NCBI RefSeq assembly: GCF_031846525.1
Contig: NZ_JAVRHM010000001.1
Coordinates: 310,001 to 374,000, forward strand
From: Autumnicola patrickiae
Lineage (GTDB): Bacteria; Bacteroidota; Bacteroidia; Flavobacteriales; Flavobacteriaceae
DNA length: 64,000 bases
Direction: 5' to 3'
Positions 16,646 through 25,306 of the stretch are shown in pieces. The translations under genes were made by a program, and so were the position numbers. Positions within the stretch are counted from its first letter, which is position 1. Every line of letters starts with the position of its first letter. The notes beneath the pieces were generated by a model, which was not told where the DNA came from, searched no databases, and saw only the letters and a list, made by a program, of their open reading frames with translations.

Positions 16646-17977
16646 TTATATTTCCCTGTCCTTGTCGAAATCTTCCAGATACTGTGCAACCCGCTGTACA
16701 AACTGCCCTCCCAGAGCACCATTTACAACACGATGGTCATAGCTGTGGGACAAAAACATTTTATGACGTATTCCTATAAAGTCACCATCTGGTGTTTCTA
16801 TAACGGCAGGGACTTTTCTTATAGCACCCAGTGCAAGAATTGCTACCTGCGGCTGATTAATAATTGGAGTTCCCATGATGCTGCCGAACGTTCCCACATT
16901 GGTAACCGTATAAGTTCCGCCCTGGATTTCATCCGGTTTTAATTTGTTCATTTTCGCCCGGTTTGCCAAATCGTTAACCGCTTTTGCCATTCCAACCAGA
17001 TTAAGTCTGTCGGCATTCTTGATTACCGGAACGATGAGATTGCCATCGGGAAGGGCTGCGGCCATCCCGAGGTTAATATTTTTCTTTTTGATCACCTTAT
17101 CCCCGTCTACAGAAATATTGATCATTGGGAAATCGCGGATAGCTTTAGCTACGGCTTCCATAAAGATTGGAGTGAATGTCAGCTTTTCTCCTTCCCTTTT
17201 CAGAAAGTCAGCTTTATGTTTATTTCTCCAGTTCCAGATATTTGTAACGTCAACTTCGATGAATGACTGTACATGAGCAGACTTTTGCACGCTTTCTACC
17301 ATGTGATGGGAAATCATTTTACCCATACGTGTCATCTCGATAATTTCATCTTCACCAGATCTTACCGCAGATTCCTGTTTTGCTACCGCAGATTCCAGAC
17401 CGGAAGTTTCAATTTTTTGTCCTTTAGCTGCCGGTTTGGATGCCGCTGGTTTATTTGAACGGTTTTCCAGATAATCAAGAATATCATTTTTTGTTACCCT
17501 GTCGTCCTTTCCGGTTCCTTCTATTTGTTCAAGCTCCTCAAAATTAATTCCTTCTTCCTTTGCTATGTTTCTTACAAGTGGCGAGTAAAACCGGGAAGAT
17601 TCAGAAAAATCCCCTGCTGAAGCTGCTTCTTTTGCCGTTTCAACACTAAATTCAACCTCCTCTACCAAAGCCTCCTCTTCTTCTGTAGGCTCGTCGTTAT
17701 CGTCATCCTCAAACAAATCGTCATCATCTAGTTCTCCTTCAGTTTCTATTATAGCAATAGTTTGACCGACCTGCACCACATCATCAACTTCAAATAGCTT
17801 CTCCACCAGTTTCCCTTCTACCTCACTGGGAACCTCGCTATCAACCTTGTCTGTCGCAATTTCGATTACCGGTTCATCTGCCTCAATGGTATCACCAACT
17901 TCTTTTAACCAGCCAGTAATAGTTGCTTCAGCAACACTTTCGCCCATCTGAGGTAATTTAAGTTCGAATTTTGCCAT
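16646..17977 (-). CDS. 2-oxo acid dehydrogenase E2 (dihydrolipoyl acyltransferase)
   Basis: Core acyltransferase of a 2-oxoacid dehydrogenase complex, 443 residues. Domains in order: lipoyl domain 1-77 with K44 in ATDKVDSE as the lipoylation site; an acidic linker; a peripheral-subunit-binding domain at about 134-172 (SPLVRNIAKEEGI, DRVTKNDILDYL); and the catalytic domain from about 210. The TDKVDSEVPSE context favours a branched-chain 2-oxoacid type. The usual HxxxDG active-site motif reads HRVVNG, with Asn in place of Asp. E1 and E3 genes are not adjacent, so the exact substrate cannot be fixed from context. Confidence 0.93.
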   Translation of the reverse strand: MAKFELKLPQMGESVAEATITGWLKEVGDTIEADEPVIEIATDKVDSEVPSEVEGKLVEKLFEVDDVVQVGQTIAIIETEGELDDDDLFEDDDNDEPTEEEEALVEEVEFSVETAKEAASAGDFSESSRFYSPLVRNIAKEEGINFEELEQIEGTGKDDRVTKNDILDYLENRSNKPAASKPAAKGQKIETSGLESAVAKQESAVRSGEDEIIEMTRMGKMISHHMVESVQKSAHVQSFIEVDVTNIWNWRNKHKADFLKREGEKLTFTPIFMEAVAKAIRDFPMINISVDGDKVIKKKNINLGMAAALPDGNLIVPVIKNADRLNLVGMAKAVNDLANRAKMNKLKPDEIQGGTYTVTNVGTFGSIMGTPIINQPQVAILALGAIRKVPAVIETPDGDFIGIRHKMFLSHSYDHRVVNGALGGQFVQRVAQYLEDFDKDREI

Positions 17978-18195
17978 ATTTATATTTAAGAGATCTTTTT
18001 TATTGTTTCGTTTGCGAAATTAATGAAATTAAAGCTTTTTAAATATTAAAAAATCAATAAAATTAAAATGTACTGAAATTCTTCTTTTGAAAAATTACCT
18101 AACCTCTTCCCGTAAAATTACAATTTCAAAGGCTGAATCTAAAATGTACAGCAGGTTTTCCAGATGTCTAGCCAGAATATTTTATAATAAAATAA

Positions 18196-18813
18196 TTAAC
18201 CTTTCATGGAATTTTCAAAAGGAACCCTGTTCGTAATGCTTCTTCCAAGAGTAACCTCATCTGCATATTCCAGCTCATCACCCACCGAAATTCCGCGTGC
18301 GATCGTAGAAGTTTTTACCGGAATTTCCTCAAGCTGCCTGAAAATGTAAAAATTTGTAGTATCACCTTCAAGGGTGCTACTAAGGGCAAAAATAATTTCT
18401 TCGATTTTTCCTGTTTTTACTTTTTCTATAAGAGGTTTTATGGTAAGCTGTGAAGGGCCGATCCCGTCCATAGGACTAATTTTTCCTCCCAGAACATGGT
18501 AAAGTCCGCGGTACTGACTGGTGTTTTCAATAGCCATAACATCACGAATGTCTTCTACCACACAAACTATTTCGCTTATTCGATTTGGATTGGCACAAAT
18601 ATCACAAAGCTCTGTGTCACTAATGTTGAAACAATTTTTACACAATTTAATTTCAGATCGCAGCTTTTTTAATGCTCCGGCAAGTTGTTCAGTTTGAGAT
18701 TCGGGTTGTTTTAAAAGATGTAAAACCAGTCTCAAGGCAGTTCGCTTCCCTATACCAGGTAGCTGGGACATTTCATCCACCGCCTGTTCCAGTAATTTTG
18801 AAGAAAAATCCAT
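18196..18813 (-). CDS. recR: Recombination mediator RecR
   Basis: DNA-binding recombination repair protein of 205 residues that works with RecO and RecF to load RecA at gaps. Seen in order: helix-hairpin-helix region (QLPGIGKRTALRL), C4 zinc finger (CKNCFNISDTELCDIC) and a Toprim domain (CVVEDIRDVMAIE). It is complete and of normal size. It is divergent from the symporter gene across 165 bases; both sides carry a TAAATTCG box that may be the -7 element. Confidence 0.97.
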   Translation of the reverse strand: MDFSSKLLEQAVDEMSQLPGIGKRTALRLVLHLLKQPESQTEQLAGALKKLRSEIKLCKNCFNISDTELCDICANPNRISEIVCVVEDIRDVMAIENTSQYRGLYHVLGGKISPMDGIGPSQLTIKPLIEKVKTGKIEEIIFALSSTLEGDTTNFYIFRQLEEIPVKTSTIARGISVGDELEYADEVTLGRSITNRVPFENSMKG

Positions 18814-18978
18814 AGTGCGAATTTAGTTATTTTTCGTTGATCTTTGAATTCGGTTGAACCAGTTATAACAGAAGATATTTGATTCATTTTAATAATTTCC
18901 ATTTAACTTCTTACGATCTTTAACTTCCTGCCGGAAATAACGCGAAATTTGTAAATTCGTCACCACAATATTTTTTCT

Positions 18979-20424
18979 ATGCAGCCGTACCAGATTTTGC
19001 TTCTTATCGCCGGTTATTTTGGCGTTCTAATTCTGATATCCTATTTAACCAGCCGTGGAGGCTCTAATGCAGAATTTTTTAAGGCTAACCGTCAATCTCC
19101 ATGGTACCTTGTGGCTTTTGGAATGATTGGTGCTTCGCTGAGTGGGGTTACTTTTATTTCTATTCCCGGCACTGTGGAGACGCAGGCTTTTAGCTATTTC
19201 CAAGTGGTTTTGGGCTATACTGTTGGCTATGCTATAATTGGATTAGTACTGCTCCCGCTGTATTACAGAATGAACCTTACCTCCATTTACACTTATTTGG
19301 AGAGCAGGTTTGGCCGATATTCCTACAAAACCGGATCTTCCTTTTTTCTTTTGTCCCGGGTTGTGGGCTCCAGCTTCAGGCTTTTTCTTGTGGCGAACGT
19401 TTTACAGCTCATCGTTTTTGATGCCATGGGAGTTCCGTTTTATGTGACTGTATCTATAACTATATTATTAATTTGGCTCTATACTTTTAAAAGCGGAATA
19501 AATACCATTGTATGGACAGATACGCTGCAGACTTTATTTATGCTGCTTGCCCTGGGGATTACCATTGTAGTAATTTCTGATGATTTAGGTTTCTCATCTG
19601 CGAACATTATTGGTTATTTATCTGAAAGTGAATATTCCAAGATGTTCTTCTTTGATGACTGGAGGAGCAGGGATTATTTTTTCAAGCAGTTTATTTCCGG
19701 AGCATTTATAGCGATTGTGATGACAGGTCTGGACCAGGACATGATGCAGAAAAATCTTACCTGCCGGAATTTAAAAGATGCTCAAAAAAATATGTTCTGG
19801 TTTACTCTGGTACTTACCGTGGTAAATTTCTTCTTCCTCGCTCTTGGTGTACTTTTAACAGATTACGCCGAGATCAATGGAATTAAAGAACGAAAAGATG
19901 ATCTTTTTCCTGCCATTGCAACCAGTGGAGAGTTGGGAATAGGCGTTGCCATTTTCTTTATCCTTGGCCTCATTGCTGCAGCTTATTCCAGTGCAGACAG
20001 TGCTTTAACTTCTCTTACCACATCTTTTAGTATCGATATTTTAGATATCGAAAAAAAATATTCCGAAGAAAAACAGGTGAAGATAAGAAAGCTCATTCAC
20101 GTCCTTATATCAGTTTTGTTAATCCTGGTGATGCTCATCTTTAAATATGCCATTGCAGACAAAAGTGTGATCAACAAACTTTTCGAATTTGCAGGATACA
20201 CGTATGGACCTTTATTAGGTCTATACACCTACGGATTATTTACAAAATGGAATGTAAAAGATAAATTTGTTCCTGTGGTCGCCATCCTGTCCCCAATTTT
20301 ATCTTACGTCATTAGCATGAATAGCCTGGTATGGTTTGGATTCGAGTTTGGTTTTTTTATCCTTATTCTAAATGGGCTGCTAACCTTCCTTGGTTTAGTA
20401 TTGATTAGATCCAAGCATAACTAA
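18979..20424 (+). CDS. Sodium:solute symporter (SSS family)
   Basis: Inner-membrane transporter of 481 residues with about 13 hydrophobic segments, in the SSS/LeuT-fold family. The opening includes FFKANRQSPWYLVAFGMIGASLSGVTFIS, typical of the Na+-binding first helices, and AAAYSSADSALTSLTTSFSIDI near residue 335 matches the family signature around the second sodium site. Substrate is not identifiable. The last 30 bases overlap the convergent CoA-binding gene. Confidence 0.9.
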   Translation: MQPYQILLLIAGYFGVLILISYLTSRGGSNAEFFKANRQSPWYLVAFGMIGASLSGVTFISIPGTVETQAFSYFQVVLGYTVGYAIIGLVLLPLYYRMNLTSIYTYLESRFGRYSYKTGSSFFLLSRVVGSSFRLFLVANVLQLIVFDAMGVPFYVTVSITILLIWLYTFKSGINTIVWTDTLQTLFMLLALGITIVVISDDLGFSSANIIGYLSESEYSKMFFFDDWRSRDYFFKQFISGAFIAIVMTGLDQDMMQKNLTCRNLKDAQKNMFWFTLVLTVVNFFFLALGVLLTDYAEINGIKERKDDLFPAIATSGELGIGVAIFFILGLIAAAYSSADSALTSLTTSFSIDILDIEKKYSEEKQVKIRKLIHVLISVLLILVMLIFKYAIADKSVINKLFEFAGYTYGPLLGLYTYGLFTKWNVKDKFVPVVAILSPILSYVISMNSLVWFGFEFGFFILILNGLLTFLGLVLIRSKHN

Positions 20425-20757
20425 AGTACACCCTACTTCTATTTCTATGTTGTTTTCCCGAAGGAGATCGTATAATTCCCGGTTTTCGGTTCCGGGGTTA
20501 AAAATTACCCGCTCCGGATTCAGGGAAAGTATATAATCGTAATAATCTGGTTGCCTTCTGGGATTTATATAGAGGGTTATAGTGTCTATATCTTCAAAAG
20601 GCAACATTTCCTTTTCAATCTTTACGCCAGCAACTTCGCCCTCCCGCAAACCTATGGCGACCGTAGGATGGTTGTATCCTGTTAAGCGGTTAATAGCCAT
20701 AAATGAATATCTGGAAGGATTAGTAGATGCTCCTATTACAAGTGTTTTTTTCTTCAT
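20395..20757 (-). CDS. CoA-binding domain protein (PF13380 type)
   Basis: Small Rossmann-fold protein of 120 residues with the opening TLVIGASTNPSRYSFMAI, the nucleotide-binding loop of CoA_binding_2 proteins, and VIFNPGTEN further on. These are stand-alone relatives of the succinyl-CoA synthetase CoA-binding domain; their exact role is unknown. It overlaps the 3' end of the symporter gene tail-to-tail by 30 bases. Confidence 0.88.
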   Translation of the reverse strand: MKKKTLVIGASTNPSRYSFMAINRLTGYNHPTVAIGLREGEVAGVKIEKEMLPFEDIDTITLYINPRRQPDYYDYILSLNPERVIFNPGTENRELYDLLRENNIEIEVGCTLVMLGSNQY

Positions 20758-20784
20758 ATCCTAAATTTAATATTTCTGTTATAC

Positions 20785-20820
20785 TGTAACAAGTTTTAAA
20801 TTATAAAGTCTTTATAATAG
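20785..20820 (+). promoter_or_regulatory. ECF-sigma-like promoter A, upstream of candidate sRNA
   Basis: TGTAACAA at 20785-20792, then AGTCTTTATAATAG from 20807; 16 bases separate TGTAAC from AGTC. Promoter B, 145 bases downstream, has the same two blocks at the same spacing with unrelated sequence between them, which argues for a functional site. The -35 TGTAAC and -10 CGTC pair resembles ECF sigma factor promoters. Confidence 0.6.
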
Positions 20821-20920
20821 AACCGGTTTAATAATTTCTGGTCAGCTCTTTTTGATGGTTAGTGTTTTGCACCAGAAATTGTAATTAGCCCACATTTCTC
20901 ATCGGGAATGTGGGTTTTTT
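20818..20920 (+). ncRNA. Candidate small RNA of about 100 nt
   Basis: Between promoter A and an intrinsic terminator there is no reading frame of note, but there is a perfect 10-bp stem, AATTTCTGGT (20833-20842) with ACCAGAAATT (20871-20880), enclosing a 28-base T-rich loop, followed by the terminator hairpin and six Ts. The combination of a promoter-like element, an internal stem and a terminator is that of a trans-acting sRNA or a leader-type RNA. The exact 5' end is assumed from the promoter. I do not recognise it as a known RNA family. Confidence 0.5.
20889..20920 (+). terminator. Intrinsic terminator of candidate sRNA
   Basis: Stem CCCACATT (20889-20896) with AATGTGGG (20907-20914) and then TTTTTT (20915-20920). 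It points to the plus strand, and no plus-strand protein gene lies between the symporter stop (20424) and this point. Confidence 0.85.
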
Positions 20921-20929
20921 AAAAATTAC

Positions 20930-20966
20930 TGTAACAAAAAGACTTTTGCCTCGTCTTTATAATAGA
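20930..20966 (+). promoter_or_regulatory. ECF-sigma-like promoter B, upstream of outer-membrane receptor
   Basis: TGTAACAA at 20930-20937, 14 bases, CGTC at 20952-20955 continuing CGTCTTTATAATAGAG. It lies about 90 bases before the receptor ATG at 21055 and repeats promoter A. Confidence 0.62.
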
Positions 20967-21054
20967 GAAGGTTCTTTTTTGCAAAAGCTCTCATCAAGCT
21001 AATATGCAATACAAGGTATTTTCTATAACAATTAACCATCAAATCAATCAAAAA

Positions 21055-23412
21055 ATGAAACAGTTTTTATTTATCATCACTTTATTTACCACAATTGGCA
21101 CAATGGCTTTTAATGAGCCCTTCGGAAGAATTTCAGGCGCTATAATAGACCGGGATTTGCAGGAACCGATCCCTTACGCCACTGTAATAATTAATGATAT
21201 GGAAGGCAACCTCGTCACTGGAATTACCACCGGAGACGATGGTAGCTTTACCATTGAAAAAATTGAAGAAGGAACTTACGAACTTATAGCACAGTTTATT
21301 GGTTATAAAACCTTCAGTCGTGAAATTACTATCTCCAGCAAACAAAGAATCCTGGATATAGGAATTATTCCTCTTGAAGCTGAAGTTGCCCAATTAAATG
21401 ACGTGACTGTAGTCGCCGAAAGAACTACTATAGAGCAGCGTATTGACAGGAAAGTAATTAATGTGGGCAGAGATCTTACCACCACAGGGGCAAGTGCTTC
21501 AGAAATAATGAATAATATCCCTTCTGTAAATGTAGATCAGGATGGGAATATTGCGCTTCGAGGAAATTCTAACGTACGGATATTGGTTGACGGAAAACCT
21601 ACAAACATGGATCCTGCGCAACTGCTGAAGCAAATCCCATCAACCTCTATTAAGAGTATAGAACTTATTACAAATCCTTCAGCTAAGTACAATCCTGAAG
21701 GAATGAGCGGAATCATAAATATCGTCCTTCACAAAAATGCAAATAACGGCTTCAACGGAAATATAAACACCGGCGCAACTGTGGGCGAAAATTGGCGTTT
21801 TAACGGCTCCCTTGATATGAATTACCGTGCGGGAAAAATAAATGTTTACGGTAACGTGGGAACAAATTTTGGACCCCAAAACAACTTAGGCCGCATTTAC
21901 CTGCCACAAGAAGACCTTTTACAGGCTTTCGATATTGAAAATAAGCGGGAATCTCACCTCTATAAGATAGGAATGGATTTTTACCTGGACGATAACAATA
22001 CTTTCTCTTTTTATACCAATCAAAATTACTTTAACGGGGGACCGGAAGGTGCTTTCAGATTAATTTACAACAACAATCCAGAGCCAAGCCTCGTGCAAAA
22101 CCTGGATCTCAATTTTGACAATCTGAATGCAACTTACAACTTTGTTTATGATCGAAAATTTGAAAAAGAAGGGCATAACCTTCAGGCAGAAATAAACTAT
22201 AATGATCTGGACCAGGAAGAGAATTCAACTTTTGATTTTACAGGAGATACTGATGGTTTTGTACCTTATGAAGAATCTGTTGATGAGAACAGAAACAACA
22301 TTATTGGTAACATAGATTATGTTAATCCTTTAAATGAAAATTCCAGGCTGGAAATGGGGCTTGAAGCCAGGATATTAGATACAGATAACGGTTACATTAC
22401 CACCAATCCAAATTTCTCAAATTCCACCTATCAATACAAACGCGATATTTATTCCTTCTATACCACCTATGGGCAGAATTTTGAAAAATGGTCTTATCAG
22501 TTAGGAGCGAGACTGGAGAATTTCCAGGTAGACGCGATCTATAACGGGGAAAAAGTTTTTGAAGATGATTACTTCACAGTTTACCCTTCAGGATTTTTAA
22601 ACCATACTCCAGATGAGAAAAACACGTATCAAATAAGTTATAGCAGAAGGGTTGACCGCCCGGGCTTTAATCAGGTAAACCCAATAAGGGAGGTGAGCAG
22701 CCCGAGGTTAACCGTTTCGGGAAATCCTGAACTGGAACCACAGTTCACCAATTCTGTGGAATTTAATTACACCCGAAATTTCATCAACAAAGGAAGCTTA
22801 ACAGGTGGGGTTTTCTTCAGAAATATTAATGATGAAATCAACCAGGTTCTATTGGAAGACCCTAATGATCCTGGTTCTTTACAGATTCAGTATGACAATT
22901 TTGAGGACAATAATTCCTACGGTCTGGAACTTTCAGCCAATTACAAATTCACCTCCTGGTGGAGCACTAATACAAGCTTTGAAGCTTATAGTCAGGAACT
23001 AAAAGGAATAGTTGGGACAGAATACCTGGAAACAAACAATTCCACCTTTAACTTCAGGACCAGCCATTCGTTTAAAGCGAGTGAAGCACTAACCTTTCAG
23101 TTGTTTGGATTTTACCGCGGAAGAAATGAAAGCCTTCAAATGCTCATGAAGCCAATGTATTTCATGAATCTTGGCGGCAGATATTCTTTTATGGATAACA
23201 AGGCTTCTATTAGTCTCAATTTTAATGATGTTTTCGACACCCAGGAATTTCAATTTACTGACGGAAGGCCATTCCCGCAGGAAGGACGATTTAAAGGGGA
23301 GACTCAAACTGTCTACCTCGGATTCTCTTACAGATTCGGAGGCGGGAAAAACAGCGCTTTAAAACGTAAATCCCGGGATGACAACGAAGCCGGCGGCGGT
23401 GGAATGTTCTAA
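21055..23412 (+). CDS. Outer-membrane beta-barrel receptor with CarboxypepD-like and plug domains
   Basis: TonB-receptor-like outer-membrane protein of 785 residues. It has a signal peptide (MKQFLFIITLFTTIG to about residue 20), a carboxypeptidase-regulatory-like beta-sandwich (about 25-110, GRISGAIIDRDLQEPIPYATV), a plug domain (about 125-230, with NVDQDGNIALRGNSNVRILVDGKP), and a long beta-barrel of the OMP_b-brl_3 type ending in an aromatic-rich GFSYRFGGG strand, followed by a Lys/Arg tail. No SusD gene follows, so it is not a standard polysaccharide-utilisation pair. I use the ATG at 21055 because an upstream in-frame ATG (21004) would put 17 residues before the signal peptide. Expression is likely under promoter B. 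Confidence 0.9.
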   Translation: MKQFLFIITLFTTIGTMAFNEPFGRISGAIIDRDLQEPIPYATVIINDMEGNLVTGITTGDDGSFTIEKIEEGTYELIAQFIGYKTFSREITISSKQRILDIGIIPLEAEVAQLNDVTVVAERTTIEQRIDRKVINVGRDLTTTGASASEIMNNIPSVNVDQDGNIALRGNSNVRILVDGKPTNMDPAQLLKQIPSTSIKSIELITNPSAKYNPEGMSGIINIVLHKNANNGFNGNINTGATVGENWRFNGSLDMNYRAGKINVYGNVGTNFGPQNNLGRIYLPQEDLLQAFDIENKRESHLYKIGMDFYLDDNNTFSFYTNQNYFNGGPEGAFRLIYNNNPEPSLVQNLDLNFDNLNATYNFVYDRKFEKEGHNLQAEINYNDLDQEENSTFDFTGDTDGFVPYEESVDENRNNIIGNIDYVNPLNENSRLEMGLEARILDTDNGYITTNPNFSNSTYQYKRDIYSFYTTYGQNFEKWSYQLGARLENFQVDAIYNGEKVFEDDYFTVYPSGFLNHTPDEKNTYQISYSRRVDRPGFNQVNPIREVSSPRLTVSGNPELEPQFTNSVEFNYTRNFINKGSLTGGVFFRNINDEINQVLLEDPNDPGSLQIQYDNFEDNNSYGLELSANYKFTSWWSTNTSFEAYSQELKGIVGTEYLETNNSTFNFRTSHSFKASEALTFQLFGFYRGRNESLQMLMKPMYFMNLGGRYSFMDNKASISLNFNDVFDTQEFQFTDGRPFPQEGRFKGETQTVYLGFSYRFGGGKNSALKRKSRDDNEAGGGGMF

Positions 23413-23446
23413 TATTTTTTATTATTTACTTTGTTTAATTAGCCAG

Positions 23447-23479
23447 AAAAGCCCGGATCTTTATAGAATCCGGGCTTTT
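23447..23479. terminator. Bidirectional terminator between receptor and ABC-F genes
   Basis: Perfect 12-bp stem AAAAGCCCGGAT (23447-23458) with ATCCGGGCTTTT (23468-23479) between convergent genes. Confidence 0.9.
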
Positions 23480-23504
23480 CATTATTATAATAGCAAGAAC
23501 TTTT

Positions 23505-25136
23505 TTAAGCTTTTACTCCGTACATTTTATCACGTTGCTCCTTTATTTTCTTGTCTCCCATATACTCATCAAAAGTAAGGTAACGGTCAATGGCTCCACC
23601 AGGCGTAAGCTCTATAATCCGGTTAGCCACAGTTTGCGCAAATTCGTGGTCATGTGTGGTAAACAACATAGTTCCTTTAAAATTCTTCAGCGAATTGTTA
23701 AAGGCAGTGATTGATTCCAGATCCAGGTGATTAGTAGGTTCATCAAGCATAAGAACGTTTGCTCTCATCATCATCATTCGGCTTAACATACACCTTACTT
23801 TTTCCCCTCCGGATAAGACACGACAGGTTTTTAAAGCCTCTTCTCCACTAAACAACATTTTACCCAAAAATCCTCGAATATAAACTTCTTCTCTTTCTTC
23901 TTCGGTTTTAGCCCATTGTCTTAGCCAATCGACAAGAGTTAGATCATTATCGAAAAATTCGGAATTATCCAGTGGTAAGTATGACTGATTGGTAGTAACA
24001 CCCCAGGAATACTTTCCTTTAACAGCGTCCTGATTTCCGTTAATGATCTCGTAAAAAGCAGTCGTCGCCCTGGAATCCCTGGAAAAAACAACAACTTTAT
24101 CTCCCTTGGCAAGATTAACATTTACATCCTTAAAAATAACCTCCCCATCTATAGAAGCTTCAAGACCTTCGATATTTAAAATCTGATCCCCGGCTTCGCG
24201 TTCCCTTTCAAAAATAATCGCAGGATACCTCCTGCTGGAAGGTTTTATTTCTTCAATATTTAATTTATCGATCATCTTCTTACGCGAAGTAGCTTGTTTC
24301 GATTTTGCAACGTTTGCACTAAAACGCAAAATAAATTCCTGAAGCTCCTTCTTCTTCTCTTCAGCTTTTTTGTTCTGCTGAGAGCGCTGTCTTGCTGCAA
24401 GTTGAGAAGATTCGTACCAGAAGGTATAATTCCCGCTAAAGTGATTTATTTTCCCAAAGTCTATATCTGAAATGTGAGTACAAACAGAATCTAAAAAATG
24501 ACGGTCGTGAGAAACCACAATTACCGTATTATCATAGTTTGCCAGAAAATTCTCCAGCCAGGTTATTGCTTCATAATCCAGGTCGTTTGTAGGCTCATCC
24601 ATAATCAACACATCTGGATTACCAAATAATGCCTGCGCTAAAAGAACCCTTACCTTTTGCTGTCCCTCAAGGTCCTGCATCAGGGTGTAATGGGAATCGG
24701 TCTTTATACCCAAACTGGAAAGTAAAGAAGCCGCTTCACTTTCGGCATTCCAACCATTCATTTCTTCAAACTCCGCCTGAAGCAAACCTACTTTCTCGCC
24801 ATCTGCATCGTTAAAATCTTCTTTGGCGTAGATCTCTTCCATTTCTGTTTTGATCTTGTAAAGAGGCTTGTTTCCCCTCATCACTGTTTCCAAAACAGGA
24901 TAGTCGTCGTATAAATTATGGTCTTGCTCCAGTACAGACATACGTTTTCCCGGCTCAAGATGAACACGACCCGAGGTAGGATCTGATTTTCCAGCAAGGA
25001 TTTTAAGAAATGTGGATTTCCCGGCACCATTGGCACCGATAATTCCGTAGCAGTTCCCCTGGGTAAAAGTTGTATTCACCTCATCAAAGAGAACTCGTTT
25101 ACCAAATTGAACTGAAAGATTTGAAACTGAGAGCAT
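23505..25136 (-). CDS. ABC-F family ribosome-associated ATPase (YbiT-like)
   Basis: Soluble protein of 543 residues with two ABC cassettes and no membrane part. First cassette: Walker A GANGAGKST near 35-43, a non-standard signature LEGQQKVR, Walker B VLIMDEPTNDLD. A charged linker of about 80 residues follows (AEEKKKELQEF), and then a second cassette whose Walker A position reads FSRDSRATT rather than a canonical GxxGxGKST, with signature LSGGEKVR and VLMLDEPTNHLD. The LEQDHNLYDDYPVLETV segment resembles YbiT. ABC-F proteins act on the ribosomal E site in translation. The degenerate second P-loop is noteworthy. Confidence 0.93.
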   Translation of the reverse strand: MLSVSNLSVQFGKRVLFDEVNTTFTQGNCYGIIGANGAGKSTFLKILAGKSDPTSGRVHLEPGKRMSVLEQDHNLYDDYPVLETVMRGNKPLYKIKTEMEEIYAKEDFNDADGEKVGLLQAEFEEMNGWNAESEAASLLSSLGIKTDSHYTLMQDLEGQQKVRVLLAQALFGNPDVLIMDEPTNDLDYEAITWLENFLANYDNTVIVVSHDRHFLDSVCTHISDIDFGKINHFSGNYTFWYESSQLAARQRSQQNKKAEEKKKELQEFILRFSANVAKSKQATSRKKMIDKLNIEEIKPSSRRYPAIIFEREREAGDQILNIEGLEASIDGEVIFKDVNVNLAKGDKVVVFSRDSRATTAFYEIINGNQDAVKGKYSWGVTTNQSYLPLDNSEFFDNDLTLVDWLRQWAKTEEEREEVYIRGFLGKMLFSGEEALKTCRVLSGGEKVRCMLSRMMMMRANVLMLDEPTNHLDLESITAFNNSLKNFKGTMLFTTHDHEFAQTVANRIIELTPGGAIDRYLTFDEYMGDKKIKEQRDKMYGVKA

Positions 25137-25163
25137 AAGAATTTAATTTGATCTAATTTTTTG

Positions 25164-25171
25164 CAAAAGTA
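25164..25171 (-). promoter_or_regulatory. -7 promoter box of the ABC-F gene
   Basis: TACTTTTG on the minus strand, an exact TAnnTTTG, 27 bases before the ATG. A T-rich CTTTCC about 20 bases further upstream may be the -33 element. Confidence 0.5.
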
Positions 25172-25256
25172 GCCAATTATGTAATCTTCTGGAAAGATTA
25201 ACGTTTATAAAATTCCTTTTAACTACCGATTAACATACGCAGCACCAGTCTGCGTT

Positions 25257-25264
25257 TATATTTG
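25257..25264 (+). promoter_or_regulatory. -7 promoter box of the thioredoxin-like lipoprotein gene
   Basis: TATATTTG, an exact TAnnTTTG, 42 bases before the ATG at 25307. No clear -33 TTTG is present. Confidence 0.45.
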
Positions 25265-25306
25265 TTCACAATCATTTATCTACAATCCGAAGTCTTAGCG
25301 TCTTAG

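Noticed and set aside
21055..23412. Outer-membrane receptor as part of a SusCD polysaccharide-utilisation locus
   Set aside because: No SusD-like gene or glycoside hydrolase is near, and the barrel is of the OMP_b-brl_3 type rather than SusC.
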